Assembly: GCF_002440555.1 (NCBI RefSeq)
Contig: NZ_DJUR01000023.1
Span: forward strand, 39,299-69,416
Origin: Aerococcus sp. UBA6277
GTDB lineage: Bacteria; Bacillota; Bacilli; Lactobacillales; Aerococcaceae
Direction of reading: 5' to 3'
DNA: 30,118 bases
The position numbers and the translations under genes are program-made. Position 1 is the stretch's first letter, and each line of letters opens with the position of its first letter. This document shows, piece by piece, positions 8,203 to 16,142 of this stretch. Under the pieces are notes generated by a model, which made no database searches, was not told the origin of the DNA, and saw nothing but the letters and a program-made list of their open reading frames with translations.

Positions 8203-9636
8203 ATGAGTCGCGATGAAAATAAAGAAGTCTTAGATAATCGAGAAACAGAAAACGAAGAAGTGGAAATCTTTGAAATGAGTCAGCCTACTGATGAGGAAAT
8301 CTATGAAAGTATTATAGAGGCATTGCAGCATAATGACCGAGACCGGTTTAGAGAAGAATTCTTCAAAAACCATACATATGATCAAGCACAGATTTACCTG
8401 ACTTTGGATCCAGCTGAACGGGTGAAATTGCACGATTATTTAGCGCCGCAAGAACTAGCTGAAGTTTACGATATTATTGATGAAGACGATCACGACCGTA
8501 TTTTGAACTTCCTATATGATATGGATGATAAATACGCTGCGGACGTACTTTCATACATGTATACCGATAATGCCGTGGATATTCTAAACGAGTTAGACGT
8601 TGAAAAAGTGCGGACATACATGCGTCTGATGCCAAAAGCGGCAGCAGATGATATTAAAGTCTTGATGCATTATGCGGACGAGACAGTAGGGTCGATTATG
8701 ACCACTGAATTTGTATCGATTACTACCAATCAAACTGTTAAGTCAGCCATGACCATGTTACGTGCCAAAGCCTCAAACGCTGAAACCATTTACTACTTAT
8801 ACGTGGTAGATGATGACAACCGTTTGGTCGGGGTACTATCCTTGCGTGATTTGATTGTTAATGACGGGAATGTCATGATCAATGAATTGATGTCTGACCG
8901 TGTCGTTTCAGTAGATGTTAACGAAGACCAAATCAATGTTGCTCGTACCATTCAAGACTACGATTTCCTAGCGGTACCCGTTGTTGAAGAAACAGGGGAA
9001 CTGATTGGTATCGTAACCGTCGATGACGTTATCGATGTCTTGAATGATGAAGCCATGCAAGACTACTCTGGTTTGGCCGGGGTAGACGTGGATGAGCAAT
9101 ATTCATCACCTTGGAATTCAGCGAAATCACGTTTGCCATGGTTGATTACCTTGCTATTTCTAGGAATGGGCACTTCTACTTTGATTAGCCAATATGAAGA
9201 TATGATTGCTGAAGTAGCGACTTTGTCCTTATTTATTACATTAATTACCGGTACCTCAGGGAATGCAGGGACACAGTCTTTAGCGGTTGCGGTTCGTAAA
9301 TTGGCGACACCAGAAGATGAAGCCTCTACTATGGGGTCAATGATTTTACGTGAGATTATGACTGGATTAATTGCGGGTGCCGTGACAGGATTAGTCATCA
9401 TGACGGTTGTCGGTATCTGGCAAAGCAATTTTGTATTAGGTGGGGTAATTGGTGTCTCTATGTTAGCGGCGATTACAGTGGCTAATTTAGCTGGATCATT
9501 GATTCCTATTTTGATGGACAAGCTGGGCTTTGACCCTGCGGTTGCATCAGGACCCTTTATTACAACGCTATCCGATTTAACGTCAGTATTAATTTATTTT
9601 TCAATCGCCTCACAATTCCTACAATTTTTAGCGTAA
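8203..9636 (+). CDS. mgtE: Magnesium transporter MgtE
   Basis: Mg2+-gated Mg2+ channel of the cytoplasmic membrane; 477 aa. Layout: acidic leader, MgtE N-domain (about 35-140), two CBS domains (about 145-205 and 210-265) that sense cytosolic Mg2+, then five membrane helices from about residue 305 to the C-terminus, with the pore-lining GTSGNAGTQS motif. The last helices and the FDPAVASGPFITTLSD motif are complete. GTG-rich start region: ATG at 8203 follows AGGGGTGAG. It is downstream of rluE with a short gap, so it may be both co-transcribed and driven by its own weak promoter. Confidence 0.95.
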   Translation: MSRDENKEVLDNRETENEEVEIFEMSQPTDEEIYESIIEALQHNDRDRFREEFFKNHTYDQAQIYLTLDPAERVKLHDYLAPQELAEVYDIIDEDDHDRILNFLYDMDDKYAADVLSYMYTDNAVDILNELDVEKVRTYMRLMPKAAADDIKVLMHYADETVGSIMTTEFVSITTNQTVKSAMTMLRAKASNAETIYYLYVVDDDNRLVGVLSLRDLIVNDGNVMINELMSDRVVSVDVNEDQINVARTIQDYDFLAVPVVEETGELIGIVTVDDVIDVLNDEAMQDYSGLAGVDVDEQYSSPWNSAKSRLPWLITLLFLGMGTSTLISQYEDMIAEVATLSLFITLITGTSGNAGTQSLAVAVRKLATPEDEASTMGSMILREIMTGLIAGAVTGLVIMTVVGIWQSNFVLGGVIGVSMLAAITVANLAGSLIPILMDKLGFDPAVASGPFITTLSDLTSVLIYFSIASQFLQFLA

Positions 9637-9682
9637 ATGCAATTGAATATCACAAATAAGTAATAGGGATAACCGGTAACGG

Positions 9683-9711
9683 TTGACAGTTTAAGTAGAT
9701 TGTTTTAATAT
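9683..9711 (+). promoter_or_regulatory. Promoter of the metA T-box transcript
   Basis: TTGACA (9683-9688), 17 bases, TAATAT (9706-9711). This is the only near-consensus -35/-10 pair in the window without an extended -10, as suits a gene controlled downstream by attenuation. Transcript start near 9718. Confidence 0.75.
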
Positions 9712-9719
9712 TTGCTTAT

Positions 9720-10017
9720 AGAAATATAAGAACTTGATGATAAACATAAAAAATGAATCACATTGAAAAGATAAGTAAATGGAAATCTTTGCTCAGAGAA
9801 TCTACGGTTGGTGGGAGTAGGTGTAAGTATTTCCTTTGAAAATGGTCTGGGAGTGACGAGTGTAGAATGTACTTACCTTTAGCACTTGCGATTGATAGTC
9901 GATAACCTATCTTCGTATGATTGTACGAATGAGGCGAGCTGATAGTTCGCAAAGTAAGGTGGTACCACGTTCCAGACGTCCTTATAATACTGTGTTGTAT
10001 TATAAGGACTTTTTTTT
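9720..10017 (+). ncRNA. Methionine T-box riboswitch (metA leader)
   Basis: The leader senses uncharged tRNA and allows read-through into metA. Stem I shows the AGTA element at 9774-9777, the apical GGTGGGA at 9810-9816 and, on the 3' side, GAAA followed by ATG (9842-9844). The GAAA-NNN layout matches the specifier loop of known T-boxes, so the specifier codon is ATG, methionine. The conserved T-box AAGTAAGGTGGTACCACG is at 9952-9969. Its TGGT predicts tRNA ending ACCA, that is discriminator A, as in tRNA-Met. The terminator arm follows at 9978-10009. Specifier, discriminator and the downstream gene all agree. Confidence 0.93.
9978..10017 (+). terminator. T-box attenuator terminator
   Basis: A perfect 13-bp stem (9978-9990 with 9997-10009), 6-nt loop and eight T at 10010-10017. 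When uncharged tRNA-Met pairs with the T-box bulge, the antiterminator would sequester the left arm. Confidence 0.93.
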
Positions 10018-10095
10018 ATGTAAAATGAAGATGATAAGGGAAGAATCGCTTAGCTAGCTTGATGAAGCTAGAGTGATAAAATGGAGGGAATATCA

Positions 10096-11040
10096 ATGCC
10101 AATTAAAGTTGTTCAAGATTTACCAGCATTACAAAAATTAACCCAAGAGAATATTTTTGTTATGGATGAACGTCGTGCAACCATGCAGGACTTTCGTACT
10201 TTAGAAGTGGTTATTGTGAACTTAATGCCGACTAAAGAAGCGACGGAGGAGCAGTTGCTGCGGTTATTAAGTAACTCACCACTGCAAGTGAACGTGACCT
10301 TTATCCATATGCAGTCACACCAAGCGGCGCATATTTCAGAAAACCATCTAAAAGAATTCTATCGAACCTTCGACCAAATTAAAGACCGCTACTTTGACGG
10401 GATGATCATTACTGGTGCACCGGTTGAACACCTAGATTTCGAAAAGGTGAATTACTGGGACGAATTGGTATCTATCATGGAATGGTCAAATAACCATGTT
10501 TTTTCAACCTTGCATATTTGTTGGGGCGCTCAAGCGGCCCTTTACCACCATTACGGGATTGGCAAACAACCTTTAGACAAAAAACTATTTGGTATTTACG
10601 AGCAAGAATTGAGAGATAAAAAAGTTTCTTTAGTACGTGGAATGGATGAACTATTCTATATGCCACACTCTCGCCACACGACTGTGCCAACTGAATCTTT
10701 TGAACAGGCACCTGACCTAGAAATTCTAGCTGGTTCAGAAGAAACTGGGGTTTCAATCGCTCAGTCAACTGATTCACGTTTTGTATTTATCTTCGGCCAT
10801 GCGGAATATGATGCTGAAACCTTAGATAAGGAATACAAGCGTGACGTTGAAGCTGGAAAGCCAATTGAACTGCCAGTCAATTACTATCCTGGCAACAACC
10901 CAGAGAAGACGCCGAAATTGAAATGGCGGACAGCAGCTAACACCATCTATGCCAACTGGTTAAACTACTATGTTTATCAAGTAACGCCATTTGTTATTGA
11001 ACAAATTAGTGACTCTTGGCAAGGCAAAAAGAATGCTTAA
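10096..11040 (+). CDS. metA: Homoserine O-acyltransferase MetA (predicted O-acetyltransferase)
   Basis: First committed step of methionine synthesis: acylates the homoserine hydroxyl; 314 aa from ATG 10096 (GGAGGG at 10083-10088; the ATG at 10081 overlaps that site and is rejected). The family triad is complete: nucleophile C142 in HICWGAQAA, H235 and E237 in FGHAEYD. Residue 111 is Glu (GAPVE). In this family Glu111 was linked to acetyl-CoA use and Gly111 to succinyl-CoA use, so the product is predicted to be O-acetylhomoserine despite the usual 'succinyltransferase' label. It is controlled by the Met T-box and followed by tpx after 30 bases. Confidence 0.95.
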   Translation: MPIKVVQDLPALQKLTQENIFVMDERRATMQDFRTLEVVIVNLMPTKEATEEQLLRLLSNSPLQVNVTFIHMQSHQAAHISENHLKEFYRTFDQIKDRYFDGMIITGAPVEHLDFEKVNYWDELVSIMEWSNNHVFSTLHICWGAQAALYHHYGIGKQPLDKKLFGIYEQELRDKKVSLVRGMDELFYMPHSRHTTVPTESFEQAPDLEILAGSEETGVSIAQSTDSRFVFIFGHAEYDAETLDKEYKRDVEAGKPIELPVNYYPGNNPEKTPKLKWRTAANTIYANWLNYYVYQVTPFVIEQISDSWQGKKNA

Positions 11041-11070
11041 TCGCTTTTCTAATTAAAATAAAGGAGAAAA

Positions 11071-11562
11071 ATGATGCAAATAACAAGAGGCGACCAAATC
11101 ATCCATTTAGCGGGGCAACCCTTGCAAAGAGGCGACCAGTTACCTTTAGTGGACCTATACAACTGCGATAAAGAAGTCGTGCGATTAGCCGACTATATCA
11201 AAGGATTAACCGTTATTTCTATAGTGCCAGATATCAATACCAAGACTTGTGACATCCAAACCAACCGTTTCGCAGCGATAGCTAAAGAAAAGAATTATCC
11301 GATTTTAACTATTTCTTTCAACGATCCTACTGATATTACTAACTGGTGCCATGCCAACAATGTCGACATGACCTATCTATCTGACCAGGCGGGCCATTTT
11401 GCTAAAGCCTCAGGCCTTGAAATGGTGGAGAATGGTAAACTGGCACGGACTGTCCTATTGGTAGATGACGCCAATCAAATCCAATACATCGAAATCGTTG
11501 CGGACATGCGGGACGAACCCAATTATGATGCCGTTCTAGCTGCCGCTGATCAATTGATTTAG
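11071..11562 (+). CDS. tpx: Thiol peroxidase Tpx (atypical 2-Cys peroxiredoxin)
   Basis: Reduces hydrogen and alkyl hydroperoxides with thioredoxin as electron donor; 163 aa, normal length. The peroxidatic cysteine C60 lies in INTKTCDIQTNRF (family T-x-x-C) and the resolving cysteine C93 in NWCHANN; both positions match the Tpx subgroup. An extra C32 is present. Tandem ATG codons at 11071 and 11074 follow AAAGGAG. The gap after metA is only 30 bases with no hairpin, so it is probably read from the T-box promoter. There is no clear promoter of its own. Confidence 0.93.
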   Translation: MMQITRGDQIIHLAGQPLQRGDQLPLVDLYNCDKEVVRLADYIKGLTVISIVPDINTKTCDIQTNRFAAIAKEKNYPILTISFNDPTDITNWCHANNVDMTYLSDQAGHFAKASGLEMVENGKLARTVLLVDDANQIQYIEIVADMRDEPNYDAVLAAADQLI

Positions 11563-11583
11563 ATTAGTTAAATATTTTTAATG

Positions 11584-11653
11584 AAAAAAGAGCTTTCACT
11601 AGCTTGCTAACCCTCAGTTTGGAGATGAGGGTGCAGGTGAGTGAAGGCTCTTT
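11584..11653 (-). terminator. Long hairpin, terminator of ndk (possibly bidirectional)
   Basis: Arms 11587-11600 and 11640-11653 pair over 14 bp with one G-U. Two inner stems continue the same hairpin: 11103-type arm 11603-11607 with 11633-11637, and CCCTCA (11611-11616) with TGAGGG (11626-11631). Six A at 11584-11589 give a T run on the minus strand, 3' of ndk. On the plus strand CTTTCGG follows, a weaker signal for tpx. Confidence 0.75.
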
Positions 11654-11674
11654 CGGTCTAATAAATATTCAATA

Positions 11675-12088
11675 TTATTCGTAAGTGCTGAAGAAACGAG
11701 TGATTTCAATAGCCGCATTCTCTTCTGTGTCTGAACCGTGGATGGCATTTTCAGTCACATTTCTAGCGAAATCAGCGCGAATGGTATCAGGCGCTGCTTC
11801 GCGTGGATCAGTTGCCCCTATGATTTTCCGCATCCCCTCAATGACATTATCACCTGTAACCACCATGGCAAAAACTGGGCCTGAAAGCATATAAGTTTCA
11901 AGCTTAGGATAAAAATCTTCATTCAATAAGTGAGCGTAATGGTGGGCCACCATTTGTTTGTCTAATTCCATGATCTGGGCGCGTTCGATAAAATAATTCT
12001 GATCTTCGATACGCGAGATAATGGCACCCATCAAGCCTCGTTTTAATACATCTGGTTTCAACATAATAAAAGTTTTTTGTTCAGGCAT
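11675..12088 (-). CDS. ndk: Nucleoside diphosphate kinase
   Basis: Transfers the terminal phosphate of ATP to (d)NDPs through a phosphohistidine; 137 aa, typical. The active-site motif NAIHGSD has H117, and the N-terminal TFIMLKPD with K11 and the late E-x-R-F end are normal. ATG at 12088 (minus) follows AAAGGAGG. Many Lactobacillales lack ndk, so its presence is a modest taxonomic marker (family knowledge). It is convergent with tpx and divergent from the GST gene. Confidence 0.95.
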   Translation of the reverse strand: MPEQKTFIMLKPDVLKRGLMGAIISRIEDQNYFIERAQIMELDKQMVAHHYAHLLNEDFYPKLETYMLSGPVFAMVVTGDNVIEGMRKIIGATDPREAAPDTIRADFARNVTENAIHGSDTEENAAIEITRFFSTYE

Positions 12089-12113
12089 AATGAAAAGCCT
12101 CCTTTAATTTACT

Positions 12114-12119
12114 ATTATA
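12114..12119 (-). promoter_or_regulatory. -10 box of the ndk promoter
   Basis: TATAAT on the minus strand, 25 bases before the start codon. The best -35 (TGGTAA, 16 bases upstream) is poor. Confidence 0.4.
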
Positions 12120-12203
12120 AGTAACTCCTTGGAATTTACCAGTTATTTACCCATTTTTTAAATGTTCCAATGAGCGAATGATTTAACTTTTCTAGGAGGG
12201 GAG

Positions 12204-12212
12204 TGGTATATT
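12204..12212 (+). promoter_or_regulatory. Extended -10 promoter of the GST gene
   Basis: TGGTATATT with -10 at 12207-12212; start codon 39 bases further. Confidence 0.4.
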
Positions 12213-12250
12213 TAGGTAAGCAAGTGAGGATTAAAAAAAGGAGCGATTAA

Positions 12251-13051
12251 ATGAGCGAGTATATTGTACCAAGTGTATGGACATGGGAAAATGAAGCTGA
12301 AGAAATCAAGAATCTAGGGGGTAACCGTCCAACTGCTGGTAGCCGTTTTGAACAAACGCTACCTGTTGGAGAAGCTGATTTACAATTGTATTCTTTGGGA
12401 ACACCAAACGGGATTAAAATTACTATTTTACTAGAAGAATTGAAAGACCTAGGTGTATCTGAAACTGAATATGACTTATTTTTAATTCATATTGGAAACG
12501 GGGACCAATTTGGTTCTGATTTTGTTAAAATCAATCCAAACTCTAAAATTCCGGCTTTAGTAGACCAAAGTCAAGAACCCGCTTTAAACGTTTTTGAATC
12601 AGGCTCAATCCTACTGTATTTAGCTGAAAAATTTGGTCACTTAATCCCTACAGATATCCATGGTCGTACTGAAACCTTGAACTGGTTATTCTGGCAAATT
12701 GGTGCCGGTCCTTATGTAGGTGGTGGTTTCGGTCACTTCTTTAATTATGCACCTGAAAAATTAAAATACCCAATTGACCGTTTTACAATGGAAACCAAAC
12801 GTCAATTAGACTTACTAGATCAAACATTGGCTAACCGTGACTTTATCGCGGGTGATGAATATACTATTGCGGATATCGCGATCTGGTCATGGTATGGCCG
12901 TTTAGTCCTTGGTGAATTATATGAAGGATCTAAAGAATTCTTGGATGCTGAATCATACAAAAATGTAGTTGAATGGGCCAACAAAATCAACGAACGCCCT
13001 GCAGTTCAACGTGGTTTAGCAGCAGAATACAAACCATTAGACCAAGCGTAA
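12251..13051 (+). CDS. yghU: YghU-like glutathione S-transferase family protein
   Basis: A 266-aa protein with an N-terminal leader (about 1-45), a thioredoxin-like GST N-domain (about 46-135; LGTPNGIKITILLEEL, then NPNSKIPAL and ESGSILLYLAEKF that bind the gamma-glutamyl part) and a helical C-domain (about 140-260; DFIAGDEYTIADIAIW, the N-capping box of GSTs). TPNG in place of a catalytic Ser/Cys/Tyr motif is the mark of the YghU/YfcG (nu) class, whose enzymes act as glutathione-dependent disulfide reductases. No gene for glutathione synthesis is in this window, so the physiological thiol is open. ATG at 12251 follows AAAAGGAG. Good confidence for the family; exact activity is by homology. 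Confidence 0.88.
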   Translation: MSEYIVPSVWTWENEAEEIKNLGGNRPTAGSRFEQTLPVGEADLQLYSLGTPNGIKITILLEELKDLGVSETEYDLFLIHIGNGDQFGSDFVKINPNSKIPALVDQSQEPALNVFESGSILLYLAEKFGHLIPTDIHGRTETLNWLFWQIGAGPYVGGGFGHFFNYAPEKLKYPIDRFTMETKRQLDLLDQTLANRDFIAGDEYTIADIAIWSWYGRLVLGELYEGSKEFLDAESYKNVVEWANKINERPAVQRGLAAEYKPLDQA

Positions 13052-13063
13052 AATATACACGAA

Positions 13064-13110
13064 AAAACCCTGTATCGTTAGACCGAAATCTAACTTTACA
13101 GGGTTTTGTT
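13064..13110 (+). terminator. Two-part hairpin terminator of the GST gene
   Basis: Outer stem AAAACCCTGTA (13064-13074) with TACAGGGTTTT (13097-13107), inner stem GTTAGA (13077-13082) with TCTAAC (13089-13094), then TTTTGTT. Confidence 0.85.
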
Positions 13111-13565
13111 ATTATACAGATTTTACTTGAGTGTCCAGAATCAAGACCCTAATGTGGCGGTGGTTTGGATGGAAGATTCGCTAGCCCTAATTAGTAAAAG
13201 CAGAGCAAGAGATAGGGGCGTTAGTATTTGTTGGATAAGGCTTCGTCATTAGAAAATATCCTTGAAGTAGTCGCTATATGGCTTACTTGCAAATGAATGA
13301 ACTTCACGATCATCAAAAGTAGGATGATGATCAGGCAGTAAATCAACCATTCGTTAAGACTTTTCTGAATGCTAACTGATAAGGAGACCATTTCGTTGGT
13401 TTGCAAAAACCGTCATTTCGATGGAGCGACTGAGGGAAAGTTCCTATTTTATTGAAAAAGGCTCGACTACTTTAACTAGAGTCTACTGGGTGCTAATAGA
13501 GAAAACAAATGATATCAGGTAAAGATGTAGGATGTGCAAAACCAATAAACTTTAAAGTTGATCCA
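13111..13565. other. Gene-poor stretch between GST and GNAT genes
   Basis: About 450 bases with no convincing gene. A minus frame from TTG at 13406 (or ATG at 13391) to 13221 encodes 61 (or 56) residues with one strongly hydrophobic run (WLIYCLIIILLLMIVKF) and a polar tail, but no ribosome binding site and no promoter are visible, so I do not call it a gene. Otherwise there are only short imperfect inverted repeats. It may be remnant sequence. Confidence 0.5.
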
Positions 13566-13605
13566 CAGAAAAAGCTGTACCTGTTCATTGACAGATACAG
13601 CTTTT
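13566..13605 (-). terminator. Terminator of the GNAT gene
   Basis: AAAAGCTGTA (13570-13579) pairs with TACAGCTTTT (13596-13605), and the inner CTGT (13581-13584) with ACAG (13591-13594). On the minus strand it ends in TTTTTCTG, 25 bases after the GNAT stop. Confidence 0.85.
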
Positions 13606-13629
13606 AGATGGGTTGTTTTAGTCAAGCAG

Positions 13630-14082
13630 TCAATCGTTGACGTGACTGATATTTTTTTCCATATCGACATGCATGATGCCTGCGTCCATATATTTTGGTG
13701 TGTCCATGTTTTCATAGCCAAGCGCTTCATAGAAACCGGTCACGTGCTCTTGGGCACCCAAAATGATTTGTGAGAAATGCTCCTCTAATGCCTTCTCTTC
13801 AACAACGGCCATCAATTCACGGCCTAGTCCTTGGCCACGATATTTTTGAGCAATTGCTACACGTTGTAATTTGGCTGCATTCGGTGTTAAGGCGAGTAAA
13901 CGCGCTGTATAAACGGGTTCATTATCGCTGTTGTAGCCAACCATATGTAAGCAATCTGCTTCGTATTTATCGATTTCTTCGTCAATATCGATGCCTTGTT
14001 CATCTACGAAGACTTCTTTTCTAACTTTTAAAGCGTCCCTATAGGGCTCTGAATTGATATCATTGGTCCAAACGGTCTTCAT
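13630..14082 (-). CDS. GNAT family N-acetyltransferase
   Basis: A 150-aa cytoplasmic acetyltransferase of the GNAT fold, close in style to YjcF/ElaA. The N-terminal VRKEVFVDEQGIDIDEE segment, the strand ARLLALTPNAAKLQRVAI and the acetyl-CoA loop QKYRGQGLGRELM (Q/R-x-x-G-x-G) are all visible, with a final FYEALGYE motif. The acceptor substrate is unknown. ATG at 14082 follows GAAGGAG. It stands alone between two terminators or promoters, divergent from prfC. Confidence 0.85.
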   Translation of the reverse strand: MKTVWTNDINSEPYRDALKVRKEVFVDEQGIDIDEEIDKYEADCLHMVGYNSDNEPVYTARLLALTPNAAKLQRVAIAQKYRGQGLGRELMAVVEEKALEEHFSQIILGAQEHVTGFYEALGYENMDTPKYMDAGIMHVDMEKNISHVND

Positions 14083-14133
14083 GCCATTTCTCCTTCAATA
14101 AAAAATGAATTTAGTGCTAAAAATGATAGATTC

Positions 14134-14142
14134 ATTATAACA
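14134..14142 (-). promoter_or_regulatory. Extended -10 promoter of the GNAT gene
   Basis: Minus strand TGTTATAAT, with a perfect TATAAT at 14134-14139. No clear -35. Confidence 0.6.
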
Positions 14143-14194
14143 TAAGCGGGGATAATTATTATGTGATTTGCAATTTTAAATTACTTGACGCATA

Positions 14195-14203
14195 TGGTAT
14201 TAT
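14195..14203 (+). promoter_or_regulatory. Extended -10 promoter of prfC
   Basis: TGGTATTAT, with -10 at 14198-14203, implying a leader of about 110 nt before prfC. Confidence 0.45.
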
Positions 14204-14318
14204 AGAAAGGCATATTTTAGGGAGTGTGATTATCTTAGCACGCTATAGAAATTGCACGCCCGACAAATTAGAACGATATTTTTAATAAAAAATCAAAAAT
14301 TGAAAAAGGATGAAGAGG

Positions 14319-15893
14319 ATGAACTTAACGCAAGAAGTAGCAAGACGCCGTACCTTTGCCATCATTTCCCACCCGGATGCTGGTAAGACGACGATTACAG
14401 AACAATTATTATTATACTCAGGTGCTATCCGTCAAGCAGGTACTGTTAAAGGGAAAAAATCAGGTAAATTCGCCAAGTCTGACTGGATGAAAATCGAGCA
14501 ACAACGTGGGATTTCCGTGACCTCATCAGTGATGCAGGTAGACTACGACGGTTACCAAATTAACCTAGTTGATACCCCAGGACATGAGGATTTTTCTGAG
14601 GATACTTACCGTACTTTGATGGCCGTAGATGCGGCCGTGATGGTAATCGACTCAGGTAAAGGGATTGAGCCCCAAACTAAGAAATTATTCCAAGTTTGTC
14701 GTATGCGTGGCATTCCAATTTTCACCTTCATGAATAAATTAGACCGTGATGGTCGCGAGCCAATGGACTTAGTTGCTGAACTTGAAGAAGTTTTAGACAT
14801 CGATGCCTACGCGATGAACTGGCCAATGGGTATGGGGAAACAATTCCTTGGTTTATATGATTTCTACAACAACCGTGTGGAATTAACCCATCCAGAAGAA
14901 AATGGTGATAATGACTTTCTGCCATTGAACGAAGACGGTGAAGTTGAAGGTGACTTTAAATTCAAAGAATCTTCTATTTATACGGAAGCCTTGGAAAACG
15001 CAGAATTAATGCGTGAAGCTGGTAACGGTTTTGATGCAGACGCCATTGCTGCCGGTGAATTAACGCCAGTATTCTTTGGCTCTGCCTTAACAGGATTCGG
15101 TGTTCAAACCTTCCTAGATGCTTTTGTTGATTTCGCGCCAGCACCTTCTGCAGTGGAGACTGTTGAAGAAGGGGAAAAAATTGAGCCAACAAATCCTGAG
15201 TTAACTGGTTTTATCTTTAAAATCCAAGCCAACATGGACCCACGTCACCGTGACCGGATCGCTTTTGTCCGTATCGTGTCAGGTGCCTTTGAAGAGGGAA
15301 TGGATGTAAAAGTAACCCGTACTGACAAGAAAATCAAATTGAACAATACTACCCGCTTTATGGCCGATTCAAGAGAGAACGTTGAAAAAGCTGTAGCTGG
15401 CGATATCATTGGTTTGTATGATACAGGGAACTTCCAAATTGGGGATACCATTTATACAGGCAAAAAGGCCGTAGCCTTCCCACCACTACCACAATTTACC
15501 CCAGAATTGTTCATGAAAGTTTCACCTAAAAACGTCATGAAACAAAAATCATTCCATAAAGGGATGCAACAATTAGTCCAAGAGGGTGCCATCCAACTGT
15601 ATAGAACGTGGCATTCTGAAGAATATATTATCGGTGCCGTTGGGCAACTGCAATTCGAAGTTTTCCAATACCGCTTATTAAATGAATATAACTCAGAAGT
15701 AGACATGTCACCAATGGGGAATAAAATCGCCCGTTGGATTTCTGAGGAAGAGTTGGATCCGAAGATGTCTTCAAGTCGTAACTTACTATGTAAGGATATC
15801 CATGGTAATCCTGTTTTCCTATTTGAAAACAACTTTGCTGTAAACTGGTTCCAAGGTAAGTACCCGGATGTACACTTAGAAACTTTATTATAG
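14319..15893 (+). CDS. prfC: Peptide chain release factor 3 (RF3)
   Basis: Translational GTPase that removes RF1/RF2 from the ribosome after termination; 524 aa. The G motifs are intact: SHPDAGKTT (G1), [10 protein letters not shown] (G2), DTPGHEDF (G3), [10 protein letters not shown] (G4), followed by RF3-specific domains II and III ([17 protein letters not shown] region). The frame also opens at ATG 14310, but AAAGGA at 14305-14310 is correctly spaced only for ATG 14319, and relatives start MNLTQEV. Convergent with clpE. Confidence 0.95.
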   Translation: MNLTQEVARRRTFAIISHPDAGKTTITEQLLLYSGAIRQAGTVKGKKSGKFAKSDWMKIEQQRGISVTSSVMQVDYDGYQINLVDTPGHEDFSEDTYRTLMAVDAAVMVIDSGKGIEPQTKKLFQVCRMRGIPIFTFMNKLDRDGREPMDLVAELEEVLDIDAYAMNWPMGMGKQFLGLYDFYNNRVELTHPEENGDNDFLPLNEDGEVEGDFKFKESSIYTEALENAELMREAGNGFDADAIAAGELTPVFFGSALTGFGVQTFLDAFVDFAPAPSAVETVEEGEKIEPTNPELTGFIFKIQANMDPRHRDRIAFVRIVSGAFEEGMDVKVTRTDKKIKLNNTTRFMADSRENVEKAVAGDIIGLYDTGNFQIGDTIYTGKKAVAFPPLPQFTPELFMKVSPKNVMKQKSFHKGMQQLVQEGAIQLYRTWHSEEYIIGAVGQLQFEVFQYRLLNEYNSEVDMSPMGNKIARWISEEELDPKMSSSRNLLCKDIHGNPVFLFENNFAVNWFQGKYPDVHLETLL

Positions 15894-16080
15894 GTAGGTG
15901 TGAGAAAAGGCGGTTAGAATTGACGGGTTCAACCAAATCCGAACAATTACTTCCAAGTGAGTGCCGTCGTATGATCGGAAAGCGTCGGGGAATTCTGAAT
16001 TTTTAGAACATCTTATAGGAACGTAATGACGTATGGATGTCTATGCGATAGAAGTGCCTGATTAGAACGCTCTTATTAAA
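15894..16080. other. Structured intergenic stretch after prfC
   Basis: No gene seen. It starts GTAGGTGTGAGAAAAGG and contains several possible pairings, for example TTAGAATT (about 15915) with AATTCTGA (about 15990) and the small hairpin GCCG-TCGTATGAT-CGG. GC-richer patches than the surrounding spacer suggest an RNA or DNA element and not random spacer; function unknown. Confidence 0.35.
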
Positions 16081-16084
16081 TAAC

Positions 16085-16120
16085 GAAAAAGGCCCAGGAA
16101 AAATTTCCTGGGCCTTTTGG
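16085..16120. terminator. Bidirectional terminator between prfC and clpE
   Basis: A perfect 15-bp stem, 16087-16101 with 16104-16118, with a 2-nt loop in the drawn form (4 or more in practice), flanked by A run on the left and T run on the right. It can stop transcription from both prfC (+) and clpE (-). Confidence 0.93.
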
Positions 16121-16142
16121 CTACTTAAAAAAGTGTTGTATT

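Noticed and set aside
9063..9521. 152-residue minus-strand ORF inside mgtE
   Set aside because: It mirrors the transmembrane coding region of mgtE in the opposite frame; no start signal and no recognisable domain.
9842..9844. Reading the T-box specifier as AAT (Asn), one base earlier
   Set aside because: The known GAAA-NNN spacing, the discriminator A and the downstream metA all favour ATG.
15452..15936. Minus-strand ORFs of 126 and 102 residues over the end of prfC
   Set aside because: They overlap well-conserved RF3 coding sequence and lack start signals.
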